This document shows positions 35,456 through 43,006 of a stretch of DNA of 64,000 bases, in pieces. Where the stretch lies: assembly GCA_003521625.1 (NCBI GenBank), contig DPHV01000024.1:32769-96768 (forward strand). Reading direction: 5' to 3'. The DNA is from Ruminococcus sp. GTDB taxonomy: Bacteria; Bacillota; Clostridia; Oscillospirales; Acutalibacteraceae. Position 1 is the stretch's first letter, and the number at the start of each line of letters is the position of its first letter. The notes beneath the pieces are model-generated. The model was not told the origin of the DNA, did no database searches, and saw only the letters and a list, made by a program, of their open reading frames with translations. The translations under genes and the position numbers were made by a program.

Positions 35456-35998
35456 ATGCCGAAAGTATATCTCAGTCCCTCACTTCAGGAGTATAACCCA
35501 TACGTAGACGGAGGAAACGAGGAGTATTATATGAATCTTATAGCCGACGCAATGGAGCCGTATCTTGCCGCAAGCGGAATCGAAGTTGACCGCAACCGTC
35601 CCGATATGACTCTCTCACAGGCAATAGCAGATTCAAACCAAGCCGGTCCCGATTTGCACCTTGCAATCCACAGCAACGCCGCACCGCCGAATGCGGCTGG
35701 AAGATACACAGGAGCAGACATTTACTATTACCCCACAAGTACAGCCGGCAAACGTTTTGCAGAGGTTATTCAGAATAATTACAAGAGAATATATCCCGAT
35801 TCGTCTGATGTTGACATAATTCCCACAACAACGCTTGCCGAAGTTCGGCGCACAAAAGCACCCTCGGCACTTATTGAGGTTGCCTACCACGACAATCCGG
35901 AGGAAGCACAGTGGATTCGTGACAACATCAACAACATTGCACGCAATCTTGCACAGTCGGTAGCGCAGTATTTCGGAGTTCCGTTTGTAGAGCCATAA
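35456..35998 (+). CDS. N-acetylmuramoyl-L-alanine amidase (Amidase_3) family, divergent
   Basis: A 180-residue protein with the Amidase_3 fold, whose members cut the MurNAc-L-Ala amide of peptidoglycan. The second zinc His lies in DLHLAIHSNAAP and the catalytic Glu in SALIEVAYHDNPEEA. The usual first motif DxGHGG is replaced by YLSPSLQEYNPYVDGG, so the first His ligand is missing or moved. There is no signal peptide. It could be a sporulation-type or lysis-released amidase, or one altered in activity. AAGAGGAAA precedes ATG 35456. It is flanked by terminators and probably monocistronic. Confidence 0.78.
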   Translation: MPKVYLSPSLQEYNPYVDGGNEEYYMNLIADAMEPYLAASGIEVDRNRPDMTLSQAIADSNQAGPDLHLAIHSNAAPPNAAGRYTGADIYYYPTSTAGKRFAEVIQNNYKRIYPDSSDVDIIPTTTLAEVRRTKAPSALIEVAYHDNPEEAQWIRDNINNIARNLAQSVAQYFGVPFVEP

Positions 35999-36010
35999 TA
36001 TATTTTAATC

Positions 36011-36045
36011 GGTGCAGAACAGTAAAGTGCTGTTCTGCACCTTTT
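36011..36045 (+). terminator. amidase terminator
   Basis: GGTGCAGAACAG (36011-36022) pairs perfectly with CTGTTCTGCACC (36030-36041), followed by TTTT. It lies 12 bases after the stop. Confidence 0.9.
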
Positions 36046-36047
36046 CA

Positions 36048-36076
36048 TTGCAAAAACCAAAATGATATAGTATAAT
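36048..36076 (+). promoter_or_regulatory. promoter of the LUD-domain gene
   Basis: TTGCAA (36048-36053), a 17-base spacer and TATAAT (36071-36076) lie about 36 bases before the start codon. Confidence 0.65.
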
Positions 36077-36112
36077 GAAATAAATACATCAATAAATAAA
36101 GGGGATAATACA

Positions 36113-36775
36113 ATGACAGACGAACTCAAAGCAAGAATAGATAAAACAATGCAGAACTTAAAGCGCAACAAAATGGAGTCTTATTTCTGCAATACAAAGG
36201 AAGAAGCCTGCGAGCTTGTAAAAACTCTTATCAATAAGGGCGACGTAATCTCAAGCGGCGGCTCGGTTACACTTAAGGAAACAGGTGTTTACGACATAAT
36301 CACATCATCTGATTATAACTACCTTGACCGTTCCGCTCCCGGAATAACACGTGAACAGGTTGAGGAGGTTTACCGCAAAACCTTTACAGCCGACGCTTTT
36401 TTCACAAGCACAAATGCCGTAACCGAAAACGGCGAGCTTTACAACGTTGACGGCAATTCAAACCGTGTAGCCGCAATTCTCTACGGACCCAAAAGCGTAG
36501 TTGTTGTATGCGGAATTAACAAGCTTGTAAAGAATATTGACGAAGCTGTAAAGCGTGTAAAAACAGTAGCCGCTCCGCAGAACACAGTCCGCCTTAACTG
36601 CGATACATATTGCGCAAAAGAAGGAAGCTGTGTTTCACTCGGCAAAGAAAATTCAGAGCTTTGCGAGGGTTGCCACAGCGACGGAAGAATCTGCTGTAAC
36701 TATGTAGTTTGCGCACAACAGCGCCACGTAAACAGAATTAAAGTAATAATCATCGGCGAAGAATACGGCTATTAA
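36113..36775 (+). CDS. LUD-domain (LutC/YkgG-like) protein with Cys-rich C-terminus
   Basis: A 220-residue protein with the LUD fold: GDVISSGGSVTLKETGV, DAFFTSTNAVTENGELYNVDG and VVVVCGINKLVKNIDEA. LutC relatives support lactate oxidation, but stand-alone LUD proteins with extra Cys are common in anaerobes and unassigned. The last 60 residues have about nine Cys, including CDTYCAKEGSC, CEGCHSDGRICC and VVCAQQ, which could bind an iron-sulphur cluster or zinc. No lutA or lutB is nearby. ATG 36113 follows AAAGGGG. Confidence 0.8.
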   Translation: MTDELKARIDKTMQNLKRNKMESYFCNTKEEACELVKTLINKGDVISSGGSVTLKETGVYDIITSSDYNYLDRSAPGITREQVEEVYRKTFTADAFFTSTNAVTENGELYNVDGNSNRVAAILYGPKSVVVVCGINKLVKNIDEAVKRVKTVAAPQNTVRLNCDTYCAKEGSCVSLGKENSELCEGCHSDGRICCNYVVCAQQRHVNRIKVIIIGEEYGY

Positions 36776-36790
36776 TTAAACTTATGTAAA

Positions 36791-36824
36791 CAAGCCGTGA
36801 ACGCCCCATTGCGCCCACGGCTTG
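36791..36824 (+). terminator. hairpin after the LUD gene
   Basis: CAAGCCGTG (36791-36799) pairs perfectly with CACGGCTTG (36816-36824) around a 16-base loop. T-richness downstream is weak. Confidence 0.55.
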
Positions 36825-36847
36825 CTGATTATTTGCAGAATGTATCT

Positions 36848-37007
36848 ATACTAACATTCCACAGAAAATACGAAAATCTTTTCGGCAGATTTTTCACTGT
36901 TCTTCACACTGAATCCTCGGAAGGCGTCAGCCTTCCTGTGGTTCATTGTTCGAATAGCACAAAATCTGCTCGAAAATCTATTCCGTATTTCTATGGAAAA
37001 TTAGTAT
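36848..37007. mobile_element. MITE-like non-coding element, 160 bp
   Basis: The ends form long imperfect inverted repeats of about 45 bp. The left end begins ATACTAACATTCCACAGAAA; the right end read in reverse begins ATACTAATTTTCCATAGAAA; similarity extends to the shared GCAGATTTT. A central perfect hairpin GGAAGGC-GTCA-GCCTTCC lies near 36919-36936. There is no ORF and no transposase. A minimal related palindrome lies at 29737-29772. The right end abuts the stop codon of the Asn/Gln-rich microprotein. Confidence 0.65.
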
Positions 37008-37126
37008 TATCTGTTGTTCTGCTGGCTTTTGTTCTGCTGATTCTTATTCTGGTTGTTGTTCTGGTTGTTATTCTGCTGGTTCTTGTTCTGATTGTTGTTC
37101 TGGTTGTTATTCTGATTAAAGTTCAT
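37007..37126 (-). CDS. 39-residue Asn/Gln-rich microprotein
   Basis: On the minus strand an ATG at 37126 is preceded by a strong AAAGGGAGGTG ribosome binding site. It opens a 39-codon frame starting MNFNQNNNQNNNQNK, composed nearly only of Asn and Gln with a few Lys, and ending QQNNR. The units NQNNNQNK and QQN repeat. The final base of its TAA stop is the first base of the MITE-like terminal repeat, so the insertion may have trimmed a longer gene. Function is unknown. A long hydrophobic plus-strand frame over the same DNA is its antisense shadow. Confidence 0.6.
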   Translation of the reverse strand: MNFNQNNNQNNNQNKNQQNNNQNNNQNKNQQNKSQQNNR

Positions 37127-37177
37127 ATTAACACCTCCCTTTGACCTTATTATTAACCTAAATTCAGGAATTATTCA

Positions 37178-38500
37178 ATGGATAAATTTTTATTTCGTAT
37201 GAAATCACTTCTTGGTGATGAATACAGCGAATTTTTAAAATATTACGAAGCCGATAATTTCAGAGGACTTCGTGTAAATACGCTCAAATGCACTCCCGAA
37301 AAGCTTATTAGTCTGCTCGATTTTGAGCTTAAAAATACGCCTTTTTGCAAAGAGGGATTTTATATTCCCGAAGATGTTGTTTCACTCGGAAACAACCCCT
37401 TGCATCATTGCGGTGCGTTTTATATTCAAGAGCCGTCTGCAACCTCGGCGGTTGAAATGCTCGGTGTTGAGGAGGGTGACTTTGTGCTTGACCTCTGCGC
37501 CGCTCCCGGCGGAAAAAGTACTCAAATTGGCGCAAAATTAAACGGTACGGGACTTTTATGGAGCAATGAAATTGTAAAAAGCAGAGCTAATATTCTTTTA
37601 TCAAATATTGAGCGAATGGGAATTTCAAACGCAGTCGTTTCAAACTGCCACCCCGATATTCTCTGCGAACGCCTTGCAAATCAATTTGACAGAGTACTTG
37701 TAGACGCACCCTGCAGCGGCGAGGGAATGTTCCGCAAAAATCAGGAAGCACAGATTGAGTGGAGCGAGGAGCACGTGAAAAGCTGTGCCGAACGCCAGCT
37801 AAATATTCTTAACAGCGCAAAAAAAGCACTTAAAAACGGTGGTGTGCTTGTGTATTCCACCTGCACTTTTTCTGTTGAAGAAAACGAGGGAGTTATTACT
37901 CGTTTCCTTGATGAAAATCCCGATTTTGAGCTTGAAGATTCAGGAGTTAATTTCGGCAGACCAACACTTGAATATGCAAGACGAATTTTCCCAATGGACG
38001 GCGGAGAGGGGCATTTTGCTGCAAGACTGCGTAAAAAGGGCGAGAAAATAAAAACTGAAATTCCCGATGTTTCATCAGGCAAAGTCGATAAAGATATTAT
38101 AGAATTTTACGACAGCCTGTTTTATAATCGTCCGTTCGGTGAAAATATAAAAGTAGTAAAAGATAAAATCATAATTCTGCCAAAGAAATTTATTTTTGAT
38201 ATTAAAGGCTTGTCCGTGCTTCGTGCAGGCGTAATTCTCGGTGAAATCCTCAAAAACAGAATTGAGCCTCACCACAGCACATTTACTTCTGCGAGTAAAG
38301 AAGACTGCCGTAACGCTGTTGATTTTGACGTGAACAGCAATGAAATCAAAGCTTTTCTTCACGGTGAAGAAATCTCCGTTTCAAATGACGTTAAAGGCTT
38401 TACAGCAGTCTGCGTTAACGGAATTACAACAGGCTTTGGAAAAGCGTCAAACGGCAGACTTAAAAACAAATACCCGAAAGGCTTGAGAATTTTAAAATGA
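37178..38500 (+). CDS. NOL1/NOP2/Sun-family rRNA m5C methyltransferase (RsmF-like)
   Basis: A 440-residue SAM-dependent RNA cytosine-C5 methyltransferase. Motif I is FVLDLCAAPGGKSTQIGA. The two catalytic Cys are in LVDAPCSGEGMFRK and LVYSTCTFSVEEN. The C-terminal 140 residues resemble the RsmF PUA-like extension (KGLSVLRAGVILGEI). The target is probably 16S rRNA, which is inferred. AGGAA lies 7 bases before ATG 37178. The stop overlaps rsmA by four bases (ATGA), so the two are cotranslated. Confidence 0.88.
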   Translation: MDKFLFRMKSLLGDEYSEFLKYYEADNFRGLRVNTLKCTPEKLISLLDFELKNTPFCKEGFYIPEDVVSLGNNPLHHCGAFYIQEPSATSAVEMLGVEEGDFVLDLCAAPGGKSTQIGAKLNGTGLLWSNEIVKSRANILLSNIERMGISNAVVSNCHPDILCERLANQFDRVLVDAPCSGEGMFRKNQEAQIEWSEEHVKSCAERQLNILNSAKKALKNGGVLVYSTCTFSVEENEGVITRFLDENPDFELEDSGVNFGRPTLEYARRIFPMDGGEGHFAARLRKKGEKIKTEIPDVSSGKVDKDIIEFYDSLFYNRPFGENIKVVKDKIIILPKKFIFDIKGLSVLRAGVILGEILKNRIEPHHSTFTSASKEDCRNAVDFDVNSNEIKAFLHGEEISVSNDVKGFTAVCVNGITTGFGKASNGRLKNKYPKGLRILK

Positions 38501-39345
38501 ACAGACTATCCGACATCGGCACAATTAAAGATATTTTAAGCCGTCACGGCTTTACATTTTCAAAATCACTCGGTCAGAATTTCCTGATAAATCCGTCAGT
38601 CTGTCCGAGAATGGCAGAGCTTTCGGGAGCAGATAAGGGAGTAGGAGTAATCGAAATCGGACCGGGAATAGGAGTTTTGACTAACGAGCTTTGCAAGCTT
38701 TCCGATAAGGTCGTAGCAATCGAGCTTGATAAACGACTTTTACCCGTACTTGAAGAAACGCTCGGAGAGTACGACAATCTAAAGGTTGTCAATGCCGACG
38801 TGCTCGAAACAGACCTGCACAAGCTGATTGAAGAAGAGTTTTCGGGTATGGAGGTTGTAGTCTGCGCAAATCTTCCGTACTATATTACTTCACCCGTAAT
38901 AATGAAACTGCTTGAGGACAAGCTTCCGATAAGCGCAATCACCGTTATGGTACAAAAGGAAGCCGCACAGAGAATCTATGCAGAAGTAGGCTCACGTCAG
39001 AGCGGAGCAGTTACCGTTTCGGTAAATTACTACGCAAAGCCTGAAATGCTCTTTTCAGTAAGTGCAGGTTCGTTTATGCCTGCTCCAAAGGTTGATTCGG
39101 CAGTAATCAGGCTCAATGTTTTAGAGGAACCTCCTGTAAAGGTAAATGATGAAAAAAAGTTTTTCTCGGTTATAAAAGCTTCTTTTTCGCAGAGAAGAAA
39201 GGTAATTTCAAATTCACTCAGCTCTGGACTTTCACTTGACAAATCAAAAACTGCCGAACTTCTCGAGAAAGCGGGCGTTCCTCTTAACGCAAGAGCAGAA
39301 AAACTTTCTCTGCAAAACTTCGCCGATATAGCAAACAATCTTTAA
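38497..39345 (+). CDS. rsmA: 16S rRNA (adenine1518/1519-N6)-dimethyltransferase
   Basis: A 282-residue KsgA/RsmA. It shows FSKSLGQNFLINPS, SAM motif VIEIGPGIGVLTNEL, VVAIELDKRLLPVL and the catalytic NLPYYITSPVIMKLL. FMPAPKVDSAVIRL and SFSQRRKVISNSL follow in the C-terminal helical domain. It dimethylates two adjacent adenines in helix 45 late in 30S assembly. It overlaps the preceding methyltransferase gene by four bases, giving a small rRNA-modification operon. Confidence 0.96.
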   Translation: MNRLSDIGTIKDILSRHGFTFSKSLGQNFLINPSVCPRMAELSGADKGVGVIEIGPGIGVLTNELCKLSDKVVAIELDKRLLPVLEETLGEYDNLKVVNADVLETDLHKLIEEEFSGMEVVVCANLPYYITSPVIMKLLEDKLPISAITVMVQKEAAQRIYAEVGSRQSGAVTVSVNYYAKPEMLFSVSAGSFMPAPKVDSAVIRLNVLEEPPVKVNDEKKFFSVIKASFSQRRKVISNSLSSGLSLDKSKTAELLEKAGVPLNARAEKLSLQNFADIANNL

Positions 39346-39361
39346 CAAAGGGCTTGATAAT

Positions 39362-39625
39362 ATGCAAAAACGTAAAATGAACGGACTTTATATAACAGGG
39401 TTTATCCTGCTTATGGTGTGTATAGCAATGCTTATTGCCGCAATAATTACTGCCTATTTGTTTGTACAAACATATTTTTCTGCTGTGTTTTCAGCGGGCG
39501 GAGCATTTCTTGCTTTACTCGGAATAATCTTTGTAATGATGAGTAAACCTAAAAAGGAAAAGCCTGTGCAGAATGTTGAAGAAGAGCAAGAGAAAAATAC
39601 TGTTGACAATTCACAATTGTTATGA
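39362..39625 (+). CDS. small two-helix membrane protein, unknown
   Basis: An 87-residue protein I do not recognise. Two hydrophobic helices are visible, about residues 9-32 (LYITGFILLMVCIAMLIAAI) and 40-60 (AVFSAGGAFLALLGIIFVMM). A basic patch and an acidic, Glu/Asn-rich tail follow. It is 16 bases downstream of rsmA with a weak AAAGGG site, so it is probably the last gene of that operon. No function can be inferred. Confidence 0.65.
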   Translation: MQKRKMNGLYITGFILLMVCIAMLIAAIITAYLFVQTYFSAVFSAGGAFLALLGIIFVMMSKPKKEKPVQNVEEEQEKNTVDNSQLL

Positions 39626-39636
39626 TAAAATAAGTT

Positions 39637-39780
39637 TACTTTAAAGGGGAGTAGTTCGCAGATACTCTGTGATATTAATCGTCAGTACATACCTTTATAA
39701 GGTATCGGTTATATCTTAAAGAACGAGACTTTTATTGCATGGGCGTGGTGCCCTTTGCAATAAAAGTCTTTTTTATTTCC
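39637..39780 (+). promoter_or_regulatory. yybP-ykoY family Mn2+ riboswitch with terminator
   Basis: The leader holds the conserved yybP-ykoY elements AAAGGGGAGTAG (39643-39654), GTCAGTACATA and AACGAGAC (39722-39729). A strong intrinsic terminator uses AGACTTTTATTGCA (39726-39739) paired with 39756-39769, an inner GGGC/GCCC pair, then TTTTTT. The aptamer's CGAGAC overlaps the terminator's left arm, as expected for a Mn2+-activated ON switch by antitermination. The P-type ATPase starts 36 bases later. The call is by motif recall, not covariance search. Confidence 0.85.
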
Positions 39781-39804
39781 CTTGTAGTTTATGGAGGAAG
39801 AATA

Positions 39805-42432
39805 ATGAAACAATGGTATCAGATGTCAAAGGACGAAGTTTTAAATACTCTCGGTGTAACAACCGACGGACTTTCGTCAGACAAAGCAAAAGAGCTTCTT
39901 GAAAAGAACGGCAAAAACGTTTTGCAGGAGAGCAAGAAAAAGTCGGTTTTACAGGTGTTTTTAAGCCAGTTTGCGGATTTGCTTGTAATCATACTGATTG
40001 TTGCCGCAATTATTTCGATTTTTTCAGGAAATCTTGAAAGCACAATCGTAATTTTTGCCGTAATTGTCCTCAATGCAATCCTCGGAACAGTTCAGCACGT
40101 AAAGGCTGAAAAATCGCTTGAAAGTCTAAAATCCCTTTCTTCACCCAGTGCAAAGGTAATCCGTGACGGAATTAAGATTGAAATTGATTCAACAGACGTT
40201 GTTGAGGGCGATATAATTGTGCTTGAAGCAGGCGACTTAATAGTAGCCGACGGAAGAATCATCAACAATTATTCCTTGCAGGTCAATGAAAGCTCACTTA
40301 CAGGTGAGTCAACGAACGTTGATAAAAATGACGAAATAATCAGCGGCGAGGTTCCGCTTGCCGACAGAACAAATATGGTATTCTCGGGCAGTCTTGTAAC
40401 CTACGGCAGAGCGCTTGTAGCCGTAACCTCAACAGGTATGAACACAGAAATCGGCAAAATAGCTTCTCTTATGAATGCGGCTAAAGAAAAGAAAACTCCG
40501 CTTCAGGTAAGCCTTGACAAGTTTTCCAAAATGCTTGCAACCGTTATTATCATAATCTGCGTTGTCGTTTTCGGCTTGAATCTCTGGCAGAATTTTTCAT
40601 TAGAGCCTGTCGGATTGAATCAGGATAAAATCATTAACGCTCTTATGTTTGCCGTTGCTCTCGCAGTAGCCGCAATTCCCGAAGCGCTCGGCTCAATCGT
40701 GACAATAGTTCAGGCTATGGGTACGCAGAAAATGGCAAGAGAAAATGCAGTAATAAAGGACTTAAAGGCTGTAGAAAGTCTTGGCTGTGTTTCCGTAATC
40801 TGCTCCGACAAAACAGGTACTCTTACCCAGAACAAAATGACCGTTCAAAAAATCTACATCAACGGGGAAAGTATAAGAGAAGACCAGCTCGATTTAAATG
40901 TTGAAAGCCACAGGCATCTTCTCTATGATATGGTGCTCAACAACGATTCAAGCATAGTTGACGGAAAGGGCATAGGCGACCCGACAGAATATGCTCTTCT
41001 TGAAACCTTCCGTAACATCGGTCTTGACGAAAATATAATGAGAAACGGTCTTTCAAGAATTGAGGAGGTTCCCTTTGACTCCGACAGAAAGATGATGAGC
41101 ACAAAGTATAAAATGCACGGTGTTTCTCATATTCTCACAAAGGGTGCGCTTGACGTTATACTTGACAGGTGCATCAACATTGCAACAAAGGACGGAGTTC
41201 GTCCTATTACAGATGAAGATAAGCGTTTAATTCTCGAACAGAATAAAAAATATTCCGAAGAAGGACTTCGTGTTCTTACATTTGCCTACAAAGAATCAGA
41301 TGAAGAGTTGAGCGTAGATACCGAATACGACTATACATTCATCGGTCTTGTTTCAATGATTGACCCGCCGAGAGAGGAGTCAAAGCAGGCTGTTGCTGAC
41401 GCAATCCGTGCAGGCATTAAGCCTGTAATGATTACAGGCGACCATAAGATTACCGCAACTGCAATTGCAAAGCAAATCGGAATTTTCCACGACGGCGACA
41501 TTGCCGTAACAGGACTTGAGCTTGATGCAATGAGCGATGAAGAGCTTGATGAAAAGATTGAGAAAATCTCTGTTTATGCACGTGTATCACCGGAAAATAA
41601 AATCAGAATTGTTGATGCTTGGCAGAAAAAGGGAAATATTGTTTCAATGACAGGCGACGGCGTAAACGACGCTCCTGCACTTAAAAAAGCAGACATCGGT
41701 GTTGCAATGGGAATCACCGGAACAGAGGTTTCCAAGGATGCTGCATCAATGATTTTGCAGGACGATAACTTTGCAACAATCATCAAAGCCGTAGCAAACG
41801 GCAGAAATGTGTTCAGAAACATCAAAAACGCAGTTCTGTTCCTGCTTTCAGGCAATATGGCAGGTATCTTTGCAGTTCTGTATACTTCCATTATGGCGCT
41901 TCCTCAGCCGTTTGAGGCAGTTCATCTTCTGTTTATAAATCTTCTTACCGACTCACTCCCTGCAATTGCAATCGGTATGGAAAAGCCTGAAAAAGATTTG
42001 CTTTCACAAAAGCCTCGTGACCCTAAAACAGGCATAATGACAAAGGACTTTGTAGCTCTTATGTTCGGTCAGGGTGCGCTTATTGCCGCAGTAACACTTG
42101 TTGCCTTTTATCTCGGCTATCAGGTTAACGCCGCAACTGCAAGTACAATGGCTTTTGCAACGCTCACGCTTGCTCGTCTTTTCCACGGCTTTAACTGCCG
42201 AAGCCGCCATTCAATTTTTAAACTCGGCTTTACTTCAAATCTTTACAGCGTAGCCGCTTTCTTTGTCGGCGTGTTCCTGCTTTCATTCGTACTCTTTGTA
42301 CCGTTTATGCATTCTCTGTTCAGTGTTGAGGTGCTCACAGGTGCGCAAATCGGATTTATCGGACTTCTCGCAGTAATCCCGACAATCATCATTCAGCTTA
42401 TTAAGGTAATCGGCGAACGAGTTAAAAAGTAA
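39805..42432 (+). CDS. P2-type cation-transporting ATPase (Ca2+/Mn2+ exporter-like)
   Basis: An 875-residue P-type ATPase of the SERCA/PMCA-like group. Motifs in order are the actuator LTGES, the M4 motif AAIPEALGSIV, phosphorylated D335 in CSDKTGTLTQNKM, the nucleotide-site KGALDVIL, TGDHKITA and the hinge TGDGVNDAPALKKADIGVAMG. About ten membrane segments are present. Control by a yybP-ykoY leader makes Mn2+ export or Mn2+/Ca2+ homeostasis the likely role. ATG 39805 follows GGAGGAAG. A longer frame from 39739 starts inside the terminator stem and was rejected. Confidence 0.93.
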   Translation: MKQWYQMSKDEVLNTLGVTTDGLSSDKAKELLEKNGKNVLQESKKKSVLQVFLSQFADLLVIILIVAAIISIFSGNLESTIVIFAVIVLNAILGTVQHVKAEKSLESLKSLSSPSAKVIRDGIKIEIDSTDVVEGDIIVLEAGDLIVADGRIINNYSLQVNESSLTGESTNVDKNDEIISGEVPLADRTNMVFSGSLVTYGRALVAVTSTGMNTEIGKIASLMNAAKEKKTPLQVSLDKFSKMLATVIIIICVVVFGLNLWQNFSLEPVGLNQDKIINALMFAVALAVAAIPEALGSIVTIVQAMGTQKMARENAVIKDLKAVESLGCVSVICSDKTGTLTQNKMTVQKIYINGESIREDQLDLNVESHRHLLYDMVLNNDSSIVDGKGIGDPTEYALLETFRNIGLDENIMRNGLSRIEEVPFDSDRKMMSTKYKMHGVSHILTKGALDVILDRCINIATKDGVRPITDEDKRLILEQNKKYSEEGLRVLTFAYKESDEELSVDTEYDYTFIGLVSMIDPPREESKQAVADAIRAGIKPVMITGDHKITATAIAKQIGIFHDGDIAVTGLELDAMSDEELDEKIEKISVYARVSPENKIRIVDAWQKKGNIVSMTGDGVNDAPALKKADIGVAMGITGTEVSKDAASMILQDDNFATIIKAVANGRNVFRNIKNAVLFLLSGNMAGIFAVLYTSIMALPQPFEAVHLLFINLLTDSLPAIAIGMEKPEKDLLSQKPRDPKTGIMTKDFVALMFGQGALIAAVTLVAFYLGYQVNAATASTMAFATLTLARLFHGFNCRSRHSIFKLGFTSNLYSVAAFFVGVFLLSFVLFVPFMHSLFSVEVLTGAQIGFIGLLAVIPTIIIQLIKVIGERVKK

Positions 42433-42450
42433 TTTTACAATTAAAATTTT

Positions 42451-42489
42451 TAAGTGCAGAAAACAGTTTTCAGCCGTTTTCTGCACTTA
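42451..42489 (+). terminator. P-type ATPase terminator
   Basis: TAAGTGCAGAAAAC (42451-42464) pairs perfectly with GTTTTCTGCACTTA (42476-42489), followed by T-rich sequence. Confidence 0.85.
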
Positions 42490-42507
42490 TTTTATTTATT
42501 AAAGTAA

Positions 42508-42536
42508 TTTACATTTTTGTTTCAATATGGTATAAT
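42508..42536 (+). promoter_or_regulatory. promoter of the nusB-dnaE operon
   Basis: TTTACA (42508-42513), a 17-base spacer and TATAAT (42531-42536) lie 33 bases before nusB. Confidence 0.65.
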
Positions 42537-42568
42537 AAAATATATTTAAATGTAAAGTTGGTAGAAAA

Positions 42569-43006
42569 ATGAGCAATGAATTAAACGGCGAACAGATAAA
42601 GCTTACAAGAAGTGAAGCGAGGGAACAGGCATTTATGCTTTTGTTCTCAAAATCCTTTGACGATGAACCGCTGGAAGCTACAATTGAAGATAATTCCGAA
42701 ATGTTTGAGGGCGGAGTGTGCGGTTATGCGCAGTCAGTTGTAAGTGCAATCGAGGATAAAAAAGAGGAAATTGATGCTGAAATTTCAAAATATCTCAAAA
42801 AGGGCTGGACAATTTCAAGAATTTCAAAGCCTTCTCTTGCAATTCTCCGTCTTGCATTTTACGAGATAAAGTACCTTGAAAGCGTTCCCGACAGCGTATC
42901 GGTAAATGAAGCCGTAGAGCTTGCAAAAAAATATACAATTGATGAAAGCAAGTTTGTCAACGGAATTCTCGGTGCATTTATCCGCAGTAAAGAGGGAACA
43001 GAATGA
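42569..43006 (+). CDS. nusB: transcription antitermination factor NusB
   Basis: A 145-residue NusB that joins NusE on boxA RNA during rRNA operon transcription. Typical motifs are LTRSEAREQAFMLLF at the N-terminus, then SKPSLAILRLAFYEI, VSVNEAVELAKKY and FVNGILGAFIR. The stop overlaps the next ATG (ATGA). It is first in a compact operon with tsaD-like, xseA and dnaE. Confidence 0.95.
   Translation: MSNELNGEQIKLTRSEAREQAFMLLFSKSFDDEPLEATIEDNSEMFEGGVCGYAQSVVSAIEDKKEEIDAEISKYLKKGWTISRISKPSLAILRLAFYEIKYLESVPDSVSVNEAVELAKKYTIDESKFVNGILGAFIRSKEGTE

Noticed and set aside
36797..37144. A plus-strand frame of 115 codons ending in a Leu/Val-rich stretch
   Set aside because: It crosses the MITE-like element and is the antisense of the Asn/Gln-rich microprotein; the hydrophobic run is the complement of AAC/CAG repeats.
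39739..39804. N-terminal extension of the P-type ATPase
   Set aside because: It begins within the riboswitch terminator stem and lacks a ribosome binding site; GGAGGAAG before ATG 39805 marks the start.
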